Below, piece by piece: positions 41,490 to 51,425 of a stretch of 63,406 nt of DNA (positions are counted from its first letter, which is position 1; each line of letters opens with the position of its first letter). Position numbers and translations under genes: made by a program. The stretch is taken from contig CALDLA010000025.1 in assembly GCA_937898415.1 (NCBI GenBank), positions 1 to 63,406 on the forward strand. The letters are read 5' to 3'. The DNA is from an uncultured Prevotellaceae bacterium (GTDB lineage: Bacteria; Bacteroidota; Bacteroidia; Bacteroidales; Bacteroidaceae). A model generated the notes under the pieces. It was not told the DNA's origin. It did no database searches and was given only the letters and a program-made list of their open reading frames with translations.

Positions 41490-44400
41490 CTATCTCACCA
41501 GGATCTTTATCGTCCGCCTGCCAGCGTCGCCTGCCGTCTCAATGACGTAGGTGCCTTGTTGCAGCCTGAACTCCGTACTTGTGCCGCAGTCCGTCTTTTC
41601 GTAAACTGTAGCACCGCTGACGCTGACAGCCCGCACCAGGCTCAGCTGACCTTGAGCCGATACCGTAACCACGCCGCCCTGGCGCACACTTATCACGATG
41701 TCGTCGTCTGCGTTCTGCTCCTTGCTACCAATCTTCTCGTTGGTCGTCAGGTAGTAGCGTCCGTAGTCGTTGGGCTGTATGCTGATAGTCTCACCATCGC
41801 TGATAGCCCTCGTCGTACCAAGCAAGGCGTCGAATACGAATAGGGGTGAAGGGCGAGTGGTGAAAGGTGAAGGGTGAAGTGTGAGGGTTGAGAGGTCAAC
41901 GGTCACCTCCACCTGTTCGTCGCTACTGCACGTCACGCCGAAGGGTACCGTCACAATCTCAGGCAGCTGGTTGATGCTCAGCGCCATTCCGTCGGAAGCC
42001 ACCGTATAAATCATCGGCACGTCACTGAGGTTCGAGTCGAAGAGTGTCTCTACGTCCTCACCTCCGACATAGTTATCCGAAGCCTTGTTGTTCAGCTCCA
42101 TACTGGCCGAGCTACTTCCACGACTGTTTGCTGCGCTGAGGGTCAAGGCCAACTGGCGGGCGCCGGAAGGTGCTGACGGTGGGAAGTTACCATCTATCTG
42201 CATACCTCTATTAAAGACTATTTTCGTAGCCGTTCCCTTCTTCACGAAGAAGCCCTGCATCGGCTTGAGAATATCAGTACATACCGTTGTCGGCTTTGAG
42301 CGGGCAACAGCCACATTGGCCTCATAGGTCCAAAAGCCTGTCTGGTCTAATGTAGCGTTAGTGTCAAAGAACTTCTTCATGTCAATTGACACCATATACG
42401 GATTGCCTACCAATACATAGTCACCATTCTGTTGCATAGCGCTGATAGAGTATTCCAAATCGCCGTCATGCTGATGCTCATCGGTCACAAGTCTACAGGA
42501 AGATGGAACAGTAAAGAGCGTCACGCCCTCAACTTGATAGCTGAAGTCGGGCTTAGAGATGGTCTTTACACTATTGCCGGCGGCAGGTTCAGAACTGGTG
42601 TTATTCCAGTCGTAGTAGTTATAACTCGTATCTGCCTTAGGTAGACGAATCAGCACCTTGTCCGTCTGATCCTTCTTATGTGCACGGATAGAGAAGCCAG
42701 CCAGGTTTTTGTCCAACGTTTGATCTGATGTATGGTAAGGAACCTGTACATCGTTGAATGTATGTCCCCATTCAGTCAGACTGGTTGATACCGAACTAAA
42801 TGTAAGGTTAGCCGAATAACTGTTAGCACGGATATCGTTTTGCTTCACATAGACTTTGCCATTATTCAGTCCCCAAGAACGCTGGTAGATGGGATAAAGA
42901 GTACGGCTATAGGCTGGCTGAGAAGTCGTTGTGGACGTAGCTGCCCTTGCGGTGGTATTGAACGTTATAGGCTGGAAGGCCTCCGTCACTTGGCGTCCCT
43001 TTACCGTACTATTATCAGCAACATTAATCATCGTCGTTGGAACATACATATCACCAGCATAGGTGCTTTGCATCGGAGAGGCGAGCAGATACCACTTGTT
43101 GGCATCCAATTCCATTTCCACCCATGCCTTCTCGTATGTCAGGCGCTGCTGGCGCAAAAGTTCTGCTCCCGGCTTAAAGTAGATTTCACGGCAGATATTG
43201 CCTTGGAACTTCTCACAATCGAAGACCTTGGCATCCAAGTCTTCTGTTCCTTGGTCTGCCCAAATACCATTATCATTAAGATATCGGTGTCCGAAGCAGC
43301 CCTCACCAAACTGGTCGGTAGGACTGTAGCTGTAGCGCACCAGCATGTCATAGTAGATATTTTCTGTGGGCAGACTACTGGTTCTCGATTCCTTAGGAGT
43401 GCCATCAGGATCCCTCGGACTACGGTCGGTCTTCAGCCAGGTCTCGTCGTCCCCATCACCTAATTTCAAGAATCCGCCGCCCTGTCTGCGGGAGCCTACA
43501 CCTTCGCCTACAACCCTTGGCTCGTTAATCAAGCTGGGTGCATGGTTGTTAGAGGGCATTGTCACGTAGGTAAATTTCATCGGTACGAAACCTGAATTGC
43601 CTGATAGACTGCTAAGTGAGCCCTCACCATTGTTTTCGTAACCATTGGGATGAGCAGTAGTTGCGGTGTTTTGTGAACCACCTGCAACGCCCTTATAAAG
43701 TTCATCTCGGGTAGACCGTTTCCAGTTATCGTCATTATACCAGTTGGCGCTATAGTATTCTGAAGAAGATGTCGTATTTCCATCATTGTCAACTGGCTGT
43801 GACTCCCACGTAACAAACTCTGGCACGACCTTAATAAGAATAAACAGGTCACCGATACATGCATTAGCGAGATTACCCTCATCATCTTCATCATGGAATG
43901 TAGTGGCCACTTCATATTGATAGCCCTCATGGAAGTCTATCGTACAGTTGTCACCTGACAAATCGAGCGACAAGTACATGTGGTTCTTGTCTACGTATGG
44001 CCTTGTATCAGTAGAATTGATAGGAACAATCTTTGCGAACTTCCTTCCAATAGACTGCGTATTATCGTTGGTCGCAGAGATGGTAAGATAAGAGTCGGAG
44101 GGGAAGTAAAGTCTCTTTGCTGTAAGCTTGTGATTATCCTTATACATGTTCACTGGTACATGGAGCTTATACCCCTGTGTCCGCATCTTGTTCAGCTGTT
44201 CCAAGCCCACTCTGATCACACGCTCAGTACCTGCCTCCGTGTAGTCCACATCATCAAAACCAAGGGTCAGTTCGGGAACATTGAAGGAACCGCTGACAGT
44301 GATGGTGAAGGGCATGTAGTCGCAAAGATGATATTCAGTTCCACTCACGTCATACACTTCTTTTACGGGAAAAGCCAGGAAGTTGGTCGTTTCATAGATG

Positions 44401-47400
44401 AGGCTACTACCATTGTCGAACTTACTGTCGGCTACCAAAAACAGTCTATTATTATCAATCGCTCTCTTTAATAGATTGTAATATCCTGCATTATAATTCG
44501 CAAAATTGCCATGCAGGTAGTCTTTATACGGCATATTGCCATCTGTTTCATACTGTCGATATGCTCTCAGAGCATTAAACAAACCATCATACTCACCGCC
44601 TGTCTTTATGTCATCCACTGTTCCAACAAAGAAGTCGAAGAGTACGCCATTTGTTGCGCTATTCACGCCTTGCTCTCCTGCAGGTAATGCAAGGAATCCC
44701 GTCGGTTCATTGTCGTTAGGTGCATTCACCACTGTTGTAAAGTTGACGATGTTTGAAGCTCCGTCGTCGCACTTACACACGATGGTCTGGTCTGCCTGAT
44801 TGCCGTTTTGGTCAAGGAAATAGATATAATAGCGCCTTGGTACGAAGAAGTTACTATAGGCGTCGCATGGGTCGTTGGGGTCGGCCCAGTCTGTCAAACC
44901 GCCATCGGGATTTGGATATTCAAGATTCTCCGTGGTGGCAACGTAGTATTCATCACCAATGGGCAGATTTAGTACCTGATCGTCCAACAGCTTGAAGTAG
45001 ATAACATTGCCTCTGGAGAAATAGCGAGCATTCTTGGAATCTGTAGCATCAAGCTCGCCATTTTCATCCACCACGCACTTATATGCCTGAACCACACCAT
45101 AACTTTTGCCCCCATTATTATAAAGAGAGGAGGCTGTACAAGGCTCATACCTTATTTGTCCGTTAGCTTCAGTGCCCGTCTTCTTATAGATACGGTAATA
45201 GATAGGTCTTGGGGTGTCACCTAATGTTATCAAAGCATCCAAGTGTTCCGTGTCCATAAAAGCTGTCACTTTCAGAACTTCATCTACGCACTGACCTCCC
45301 GTCTGCTCCACCTGCATTTTGCCCGTACTGGTGTAGAAGCGTATCTCGTCGACGCAGAAGTCGGCACCTTTAGTATCCTTAGAATAGTTGTCTATCTCGA
45401 CGGAAAAATTGGTGTAGTTCGAGATATCAATGTTTTCAGGTATGTTACCATGGCCATAAACCTGATACCATTTGTTATACTTATAGCTGCCTCCATCACC
45501 TGTGTTCACCGTATTCAGCACACTGGTAAGGAACGAAATGACCTGTGTCTTCTCACCAAATTCATTCTTGGCATAGACATGAGCCATCAACTGCGGACTG
45601 GTAGCACCTGCTGACGTCAAGTCTGCAATTGCAGCCGTAAAGAAAATCTGCGAACCAGAACAAAGGCTGGATGTAAAGTCGAGAGTGGCTATGGTACGTG
45701 ACTCGTCAGATGCATCCACATAAATATATCCGCCATACTCACTATTATTAACCAAGTGGGTGTAGTCATACAGTATGGTGGGGTCGTATGTGTACCAGTG
45801 ATAGCCATATTCACAACCCGAAGCAGGAACATCACCTGAATCATCACATTGTGCAGACACATTAGCTTTCTTAACCGACTTCACAAGCATATAGTCTCCG
45901 TGAATAGGCGTAATGCCCGACCAGCCTGTACGTATACGATACTTATCAATTGTAGGATAACAGAAGCCATACTCTGCTTCTTTCCAAGGAATGGGGTTGA
46001 AAAGCATATTCTTGGCCTCGGTGGTAGGTTCTGACAGATCTTCGAAATAATTGTCGAAATTTACCACACCGCCCCTGCGGAAGTTCTGCTCCATGTATTC
46101 GGTGGTGCGCTTCACATTGGTGCTGGCCAGATTCTCTGCCATGATGGCGGGAGCGTCAAGAAACTGAAGCTCGTAATGAATGGCAGCCTGTTCATTGGTG
46201 GTCGCAACATTATTTTCGTAACCATTCACAAAACCTACTAAGTGGAAACGCATGCCTGGCGCAGCCGTGACTTCCTTTGTTGTTGAGTTATTGCTCAACA
46301 ACCTATAGTTGCCGTAAAGATCCGATAGTTTCAATAGCTGTATTCTATTATAAGCTCCCGCTACAGCTCCCCCTACTCTTTCCCACAAACCGCGCTCGTC
46401 CTCTAAATAGGCGTACCAGGAGATATGGTTACACTGCGTCCAACCACCATTAATATAATAGTTGGTGAGCGAATAAAGATCAGCACGAACGGCAAAGGTT
46501 CCTGCACTACCATTCAGCGAAACAACCACTCGACCGTTTTCCTCGTAGATGTTGTTAAACATTGAGGTTTTCAGATCACGACTGTAAGCACTTCCGCCAT
46601 TCAAACTATTGATACCTGCCTGAAGCGCATCGTGACCAGTAAGAATCTTCTCAGCAATAACCGACGAGGGATAGATATGGAACAAGTAGCGGGTGCTGAG
46701 GGTAGGCTCGTGGACAAGATGTGGATACATTTTGCCACTGAAGTCAGCACGATCATCGGCTTCAAGGCCAGGATAGAGGCCGTCGTAATACTTACTGACA
46801 TCGCAGGCAATGATGTCGCCATCGGTAGTCAGGTTTGTGGGGTCGTAAGTGACACCCACCCTTTCCTGTGTTGGATGCAACCCCGATACACTATTGTTCA
46901 GCATGAAGAAGCCACGGTTGCCTGCATCGTCGTCAAGTTGCTTCAGCCAGGAGCCCACTTTCGTCAGGTGTGACGAGCCAAGGTCCGATGACCAGTCGTA
47001 CCAACGGATATAGGCCATCGGCTCTAGGTTGTTGCCATACGTGCCCTCATAGTCCTCGAATGGCAATTTCAGAATCTTTTTATTATCATTGGGACTAATG
47101 AACACCTGATAGTCAACGGTATGCACGCCCTGACGGATATCGCCGCGAGGAGCAGTGATAACTTTACTATTATTCTTATCCCACGAATACTGGGTATACT
47201 GCGTAGGAGCATATAAATGAGCATCAGTACCGTCCACTACAAACCTGACACCCTGTAGGAGCATGTCAGCGCCATCAGTTGTACCAGTTTTACAGGCATC
47301 ACTAAAGTCAATCACATACTCTTGGTTAGGGTCAAGAGACATATTTATGACTGCCGTCTGTCCTTCTGACGCACTAGTCCCATCGACTGTCCACGATGAA

Positions 47401-50400
47401 TTACTATTAGTAGGCCTTACCGTAGCATGGCATGTACGCGACTCAGTTGCGTTGTTAGATACCAAATAGCCAATGACACTGTTCACACCCTTCACCATGA
47501 AGGTGGCAGTTTTTGTCGGGTTACCGCTCTTTACTAACAGTCCGCCGTAGGTGGCACCTTCGGGTGCGGCTTCACCAGTAGCAGGATCGATGGAGCCACG
47601 CTTTTCAGTAGTACTTAGGGTATAGCGATCGGAGGTGAAGAAATCATCGCCACGACCACCAATCACATTGGCTTCGGTGGGTAAGAAAACGGTTGTATGA
47701 GTAAAGGAAAACGCCCCCGACGGTGCATTGATGTTCACATCATCGCTATGAGTAAAGTAATCACGGCCGGACTCTCCCTGATAGTGTACAAATTTGAAAA
47801 TACCGTCGACAAGGCTAAAGGTGTATATCATGTTGAGCGACTGTGGCTCTCTGACCAGTTCTCCACCGCTAACCACTTGACCGTTGTCAGCTGAGATGTC
47901 ATTGCTCATCACGGCAATAACCTTATAGTTTTCCCAATGGGTATCGATAGTAGGGATGGTGAACTTCACGTTAAGCCTTCCCTGAGTGGTTGTGCTGCTA
48001 CTGGTGGCTGTATTCCAGTAGAGATATCCTTCTGTAGTGTTGCTACCTTCATGAACTTTATAGTCTGTGTTGTTAACTGCAAGCAGCTGCAAGTCGGAAC
48101 GAAGGTATTGCTCATCATTATGCACAACATACCAACGGACATGCAGGTTTTGGCCCAGTTCGGTGGCATTAGTGTTGAAGTCACTTAGTATTTCGCTGTA
48201 GTATTCGTCGAGGGGTATGGTAACATAACCTGCCGACTGGTCGTCACGGGTCACGATGACCTCTTTGCTATGCTCTATGGCATCTGCTGTCAGCTTACCT
48301 TCAAACGGACTGACAAAACTGTATATGTATTTGGCCTTCAATGTCGGCTCTGTCGTATATCCCTCATCGGCATAGGTAAGTGCGCATACAACTTGGTAAT
48401 CGTCCAAGTCAACATCGGCATTAGTTACCGTGATATTCATCCTTAACATGTCAGCCGTCACCGTGGCACCGGCATTTCCCAGATACAGCACCTTGCCGTA
48501 GTTCTTTTCATCGACGATCTTGTCGGCATAGCCGCTGTTGGCAGGTGATAATGTGATTCCTGCGGGTGTGGGCACCCAGTCACCATCCTTGTCGGCAATA
48601 TACCAACGGACATACAGTTTTTCCACATCGCTGTTGTCGTTCAGGTGGTTGTCGAACTTTGCATTGACATCGCTGAAGTTTTCACTTGTGGCTAAATCAA
48701 GACTGGCAGTCTCGGTACTATTGTGCTTACGAATAATGGTTGTTCCCGTAGTTAGCTCCGATGTCGCGGCAGTGTAGCCATCCCCATTGCCTTCCTTGAA
48801 ACGAACAATCAGGCGCGCTTTTAGGTTAGTCGGCTCTTCCATGATACCGCTGCCCACAAAGTAGCTGCCCGTGAGGTCATCAGTTAGGTCGCAGACTACA
48901 CGCAAATTATCCCATTCGTAAGCATCGGGCTTAGTCAGGATGGTATTGAATACATCTGTGCTGAATGAGTTCGAACTCTGCTTCACCCACACATAGCCAT
49001 TACTAACCTTGTTCTGAATTGCAATATCATTATTATTGCCATCTTTAGGAGTAGAGAAATACAAAGTCAAGTTATCGCTTTTAGCGCTATTAATTGCCGA
49101 GCCACTGCCATTAGTCAAGTATACTCGGAGATACTGGGGTAAAGCGCCATTAAGCGATATTGCCGAGGCGTATGCCTGGTTGTACAAGTCGGTCAGAGCC
49201 GTCTTCAGTTGACCCGCTGCCGTGTCCACAGCCCCTTGCCCCACTTTGATTTTCTTACTGAACGATTTGTTGGGAGTGGTATTGGTCACTACGAAGTCGT
49301 TATTATTCTGGGCAGTCCAGTTCGTTATAAACCTGATGATGAACTTATGTTGTAAGTTGGTAGGTTCATGTCCTTGCCAGATGTCGTGTACGTCTTCAGT
49401 CATCACGCAGACCATCGTGACGTTGCTTTGTGTGTAGGCTGCGGATGGGGAGATTTTTGAATTGAGGCTGCTAAAGTCAACATGCACATTAGCGGCATCG
49501 GCGAAATTTGCATCAGTAGGGCCTCCGAACCACAGCAGGCCAATGTCCTCTCTATAATGAGTGCCTGCCGACGAACCCACTGCCGACAGGAGCTCATTCT
49601 GCACGGGTAAGTATTTGTTCGTGTTCTTATCGAGGATATACCAGCGCAGGTAGAGTCTGTTGCCTGTTCCGGAGCCAATATCACTCAGGCTCGACTTGCC
49701 GTAAGCCTCAAGAATCTTATCCTTGAATTGTGAGAGATTAACGGTAAACGAAGTTGCGCCTTCATCCAACTGATAGAGCACATGCGTCTGGCATCCTGAC
49801 TCGTTGCCCATCTCAAAGAGGTTAGTCGTATTTGCCTCGCTCTCTTTAAACAGATGGGCAGAGTAGACGGCAGTTCCGTCTCCTCCACTAGCCACCTTCA
49901 TGGCATTCAGATGCGCATAGTCGCCGTGCTCCTTGCGGAATTTTTTAAGGTCAACAATCATCACGCCATTTTCTACCGTATAATACTCCGTTCCTTGGTA
50001 GGCGTTAATTTCTATCAGACCATTGTCATTCGTATTGTCATTCTGACGGTTAAAGAGCAGACGTGGAACTGGACCACTGAAGGCAATTTCGAGCTTGTCG
50101 TAGGATGTCAGGTCGGCATAGTGCTTACACCATACGGCACCTGTTCCATAGAGCGTTACGCCTCCTACTTTTGGCGAACCGAAATTAACCTCGCAATTGT
50201 CGGGATCGGTAGATTGACTTGGGTTTTCAACAACGCCATTCCACTTATGAAAAAGCTCTGACGTCAGCTCTAAAGGCTGGCTATAGAGCGTCATCGACTC
50301 GAGGCTTATGTTACCATAGCCCGCATCCTTAATAGAGTTCAAATGCACATAGCCGCCATTGTCCATCCTGAACTTCTCCAAGTCAATATACCAAATGGAG

Positions 50401-51425
50401 TTCTGCGCAGTAACGTATGGACTGTTCACAGAATTAATGGTTATGTAGTCACCACCATTGGAATCACTACCATTAGGTGCTTGTCTATTGAACAGCAGTC
50501 GCGGTGTGCCCTCTAAGACCACCAGCTTCAGATATTTATAATTTGACAGGTCGGCATAGTTCAGATAATACACATTTCCATCACCGTATGCGCAAGATAC
50601 AGGCGTATTCAAGTTGCAAGTACCGACGGATACAGTGCCCTTGACGGTAGCTCCAGGCTCTGGTCTGCTCCAGTTATGAAACAAGGAAGCGTCCATCACG
50701 TTGAGCGAGGCCATGGACGTATTGTCGTCTGTAGATTTCCTTAGTAGAGGTGTGGTGAAGCTCATCCATTTATTAATATGATCAGTAGTAGAGCCGCCAA
50801 CCTCTATCGTCACCGCTGTGTTATCTGCTGTTACATCGAAAGTAATATAACGATATTCCCAGCCACCGCCATTCCCATTGTTGGAAAATGTTCCAGAAGC
50901 TGATGCGTCAGTGGATGTTGCGATGCCATTGACATCAATGCCTTTGCCTGTATTGCCTTTACTGACTATTGAAATATCACGAGAGACCGATCCACTTGTA
51001 ACTTTCATATAAGCATTGACATCTGCAGATGCACGACCAGCGCCCAACAACAGATATTTACCCTTGTGAAGGGTTATCTCGGTATATTTTTTACGATTCC
51101 AAGTACTCGATTCCCAGTCACTTCTTGTCTGTTCATAATAATTTGATGTCGTTGTTCCATCCCAGTGCTGTCCGCTATTACTTTCCATGTCGCCAGTCCA
51201 AGAGCCAATATCCGCCAAAGACTGGGGAGTGGTATAAGTACTCATCAGCCAACCATAATTCTGGTTGTCAACACCTCCTATGCTGACGTTCTCAATCTGT
51301 CCCCACGCACCGCCGCTCACCACTACCAGCAGTAACATGAGGAGAGCCTGGCGGACAAAGCCTGTCAGGTGTATGTTTGTGTTATTATGTCTTGAATTCT
51401 TCTGCATCAATGCATCATTCATCAT
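41490..51425 (-). CDS. Giant secreted protein (3311 aa), candidate fimbria-associated adhesin with T9SS-like C-terminus
   Basis: 3311 residues. Signal peptide to about 42 (LLMLLLVVVSGGAWGQ). Residues about 245-540 hold two copies of a module ending LLFNRQ-D-N-YAHLNAMK. From about 595 to 1670 a module recurs with an (I/V/L)RWY core, for example LYLRWYILDKN, LYVRWYIADKDGDW, LHVRWYVVHND, AYIRWYDWSSD. Near 2790 WYLLASPMQSTYAGDMY, and near 3030 VGNPYMVSIDMKKF with MQGFFVKKGTATKIVFN, recall C-terminal regions of T9SS cargo. The last residues, GTYVIETAGDAGRRTIKILVR (here shortened in sense), look like a T9SS type A sorting tail. A heptamer array (41844-41892) lies just before it. Starts inside the end of the fimbrillin-like gene. 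Confidence 0.8.
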   Translation of the reverse strand: MMNDALMQKNSRHNNTNIHLTGFVRQALLMLLLVVVSGGAWGQIENVSIGGVDNQNYGWLMSTYTTPQSLADIGSWTGDMESNSGQHWDGTTTSNYYEQTRSDWESSTWNRKKYTEITLHKGKYLLLGAGRASADVNAYMKVTSGSVSRDISIVSKGNTGKGIDVNGIATSTDASASGTFSNNGNGGGWEYRYITFDVTADNTAVTIEVGGSTTDHINKWMSFTTPLLRKSTDDNTSMASLNVMDASLFHNWSRPEPGATVKGTVSVGTCNLNTPVSCAYGDGNVYYLNYADLSNYKYLKLVVLEGTPRLLFNRQAPNGSDSNGGDYITINSVNSPYVTAQNSIWYIDLEKFRMDNGGYVHLNSIKDAGYGNISLESMTLYSQPLELTSELFHKWNGVVENPSQSTDPDNCEVNFGSPKVGGVTLYGTGAVWCKHYADLTSYDKLEIAFSGPVPRLLFNRQNDNTNDNGLIEINAYQGTEYYTVENGVMIVDLKKFRKEHGDYAHLNAMKVASGGDGTAVYSAHLFKESEANTTNLFEMGNESGCQTHVLYQLDEGATSFTVNLSQFKDKILEAYGKSSLSDIGSGTGNRLYLRWYILDKNTNKYLPVQNELLSAVGSSAGTHYREDIGLLWFGGPTDANFADAANVHVDFSSLNSKISPSAAYTQSNVTMVCVMTEDVHDIWQGHEPTNLQHKFIIRFITNWTAQNNNDFVVTNTTPNKSFSKKIKVGQGAVDTAAGQLKTALTDLYNQAYASAISLNGALPQYLRVYLTNGSGSAINSAKSDNLTLYFSTPKDGNNNDIAIQNKVSNGYVWVKQSSNSFSTDVFNTILTKPDAYEWDNLRVVCDLTDDLTGSYFVGSGIMEEPTNLKARLIVRFKEGNGDGYTAATSELTTGTTIIRKHNSTETASLDLATSENFSDVNAKFDNHLNDNSDVEKLYVRWYIADKDGDWVPTPAGITLSPANSGYADKIVDEKNYGKVLYLGNAGATVTADMLRMNITVTNADVDLDDYQVVCALTYADEGYTTEPTLKAKYIYSFVSPFEGKLTADAIEHSKEVIVTRDDQSAGYVTIPLDEYYSEILSDFNTNATELGQNLHVRWYVVHNDEQYLRSDLQLLAVNNTDYKVHEGSNTTEGYLYWNTATSSSTTTQGRLNVKFTIPTIDTHWENYKVIAVMSNDISADNGQVVSGGELVREPQSLNMIYTFSLVDGIFKFVHYQGESGRDYFTHSDDVNINAPSGAFSFTHTTVFLPTEANVIGGRGDDFFTSDRYTLSTTEKRGSIDPATGEAAPEGATYGGLLVKSGNPTKTATFMVKGVNSVIGYLVSNNATESRTCHATVRPTNSNSSWTVDGTSASEGQTAVINMSLDPNQEYVIDFSDACKTGTTDGADMLLQGVRFVVDGTDAHLYAPTQYTQYSWDKNNSKVITAPRGDIRQGVHTVDYQVFISPNDNKKILKLPFEDYEGTYGNNLEPMAYIRWYDWSSDLGSSHLTKVGSWLKQLDDDAGNRGFFMLNNSVSGLHPTQERVGVTYDPTNLTTDGDIIACDVSKYYDGLYPGLEADDRADFSGKMYPHLVHEPTLSTRYLFHIYPSSVIAEKILTGHDALQAGINSLNGGSAYSRDLKTSMFNNIYEENGRVVVSLNGSAGTFAVRADLYSLTNYYINGGWTQCNHISWYAYLEDERGLWERVGGAVAGAYNRIQLLKLSDLYGNYRLLSNNSTTKEVTAAPGMRFHLVGFVNGYENNVATTNEQAAIHYELQFLDAPAIMAENLASTNVKRTTEYMEQNFRRGGVVNFDNYFEDLSEPTTEAKNMLFNPIPWKEAEYGFCYPTIDKYRIRTGWSGITPIHGDYMLVKSVKKANVSAQCDDSGDVPASGCEYGYHWYTYDPTILYDYTHLVNNSEYGGYIYVDASDESRTIATLDFTSSLCSGSQIFFTAAIADLTSAGATSPQLMAHVYAKNEFGEKTQVISFLTSVLNTVNTGDGGSYKYNKWYQVYGHGNIPENIDISNYTNFSVEIDNYSKDTKGADFCVDEIRFYTSTGKMQVEQTGGQCVDEVLKVTAFMDTEHLDALITLGDTPRPIYYRIYKKTGTEANGQIRYEPCTASSLYNNGGKSYGVVQAYKCVVDENGELDATDSKNARYFSRGNVIYFKLLDDQVLNLPIGDEYYVATTENLEYPNPDGGLTDWADPNDPCDAYSNFFVPRRYYIYFLDQNGNQADQTIVCKCDDGASNIVNFTTVVNAPNDNEPTGFLALPAGEQGVNSATNGVLFDFFVGTVDDIKTGGEYDGLFNALRAYRQYETDGNMPYKDYLHGNFANYNAGYYNLLKRAIDNNRLFLVADSKFDNGSSLIYETTNFLAFPVKEVYDVSGTEYHLCDYMPFTITVSGSFNVPELTLGFDDVDYTEAGTERVIRVGLEQLNKMRTQGYKLHVPVNMYKDNHKLTAKRLYFPSDSYLTISATNDNTQSIGRKFAKIVPINSTDTRPYVDKNHMYLSLDLSGDNCTIDFHEGYQYEVATTFHDEDDEGNLANACIGDLFILIKVVPEFVTWESQPVDNDGNTTSSSEYYSANWYNDDNWKRSTRDELYKGVAGGSQNTATTAHPNGYENNGEGSLSSLSGNSGFVPMKFTYVTMPSNNHAPSLINEPRVVGEGVGSRRQGGGFLKLGDGDDETWLKTDRSPRDPDGTPKESRTSSLPTENIYYDMLVRYSYSPTDQFGEGCFGHRYLNDNGIWADQGTEDLDAKVFDCEKFQGNICREIYFKPGAELLRQQRLTYEKAWVEMELDANKWYLLASPMQSTYAGDMYVPTTMINVADNSTVKGRQVTEAFQPITFNTTARAATSTTTSQPAYSRTLYPIYQRSWGLNNGKVYVKQNDIRANSYSANLTFSSVSTSLTEWGHTFNDVQVPYHTSDQTLDKNLAGFSIRAHKKDQTDKVLIRLPKADTSYNYYDWNNTSSEPAAGNSVKTISKPDFSYQVEGVTLFTVPSSCRLVTDEHQHDGDLEYSISAMQQNGDYVLVGNPYMVSIDMKKFFDTNATLDQTGFWTYEANVAVARSKPTTVCTDILKPMQGFFVKKGTATKIVFNRGMQIDGNFPPSAPSGARQLALTLSAANSRGSSSASMELNNKASDNYVGGEDVETLFDSNLSDVPMIYTVASDGMALSINQLPEIVTVPFGVTCSSDEQVEVTVDLSTLTLHPSPFTTRPSPLFVFDALLGTTRAISDGETISIQPNDYGRYYLTTNEKIGSKEQNADDDIVISVRQGGVVTVSAQGQLSLVRAVSVSGATVYEKTDCGTSTEFRLQQGTYVIETAGDAGRRTIKILVR
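41844..41892. repeat. 7-bp repeats near the 3' end of the giant gene
   Basis: Plus strand GGTGAAG, GGCGAGT, GGTGAAA, GGTGAAG, GGTGAAG, TGTGAGG, GTTGAGA: seven units, 49 bp. It codes LTLHPSPFTTRPSP, a stretch unlike its surroundings. A gain or loss of one unit would shift frame before the C-terminal tail. Confidence 0.85.
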
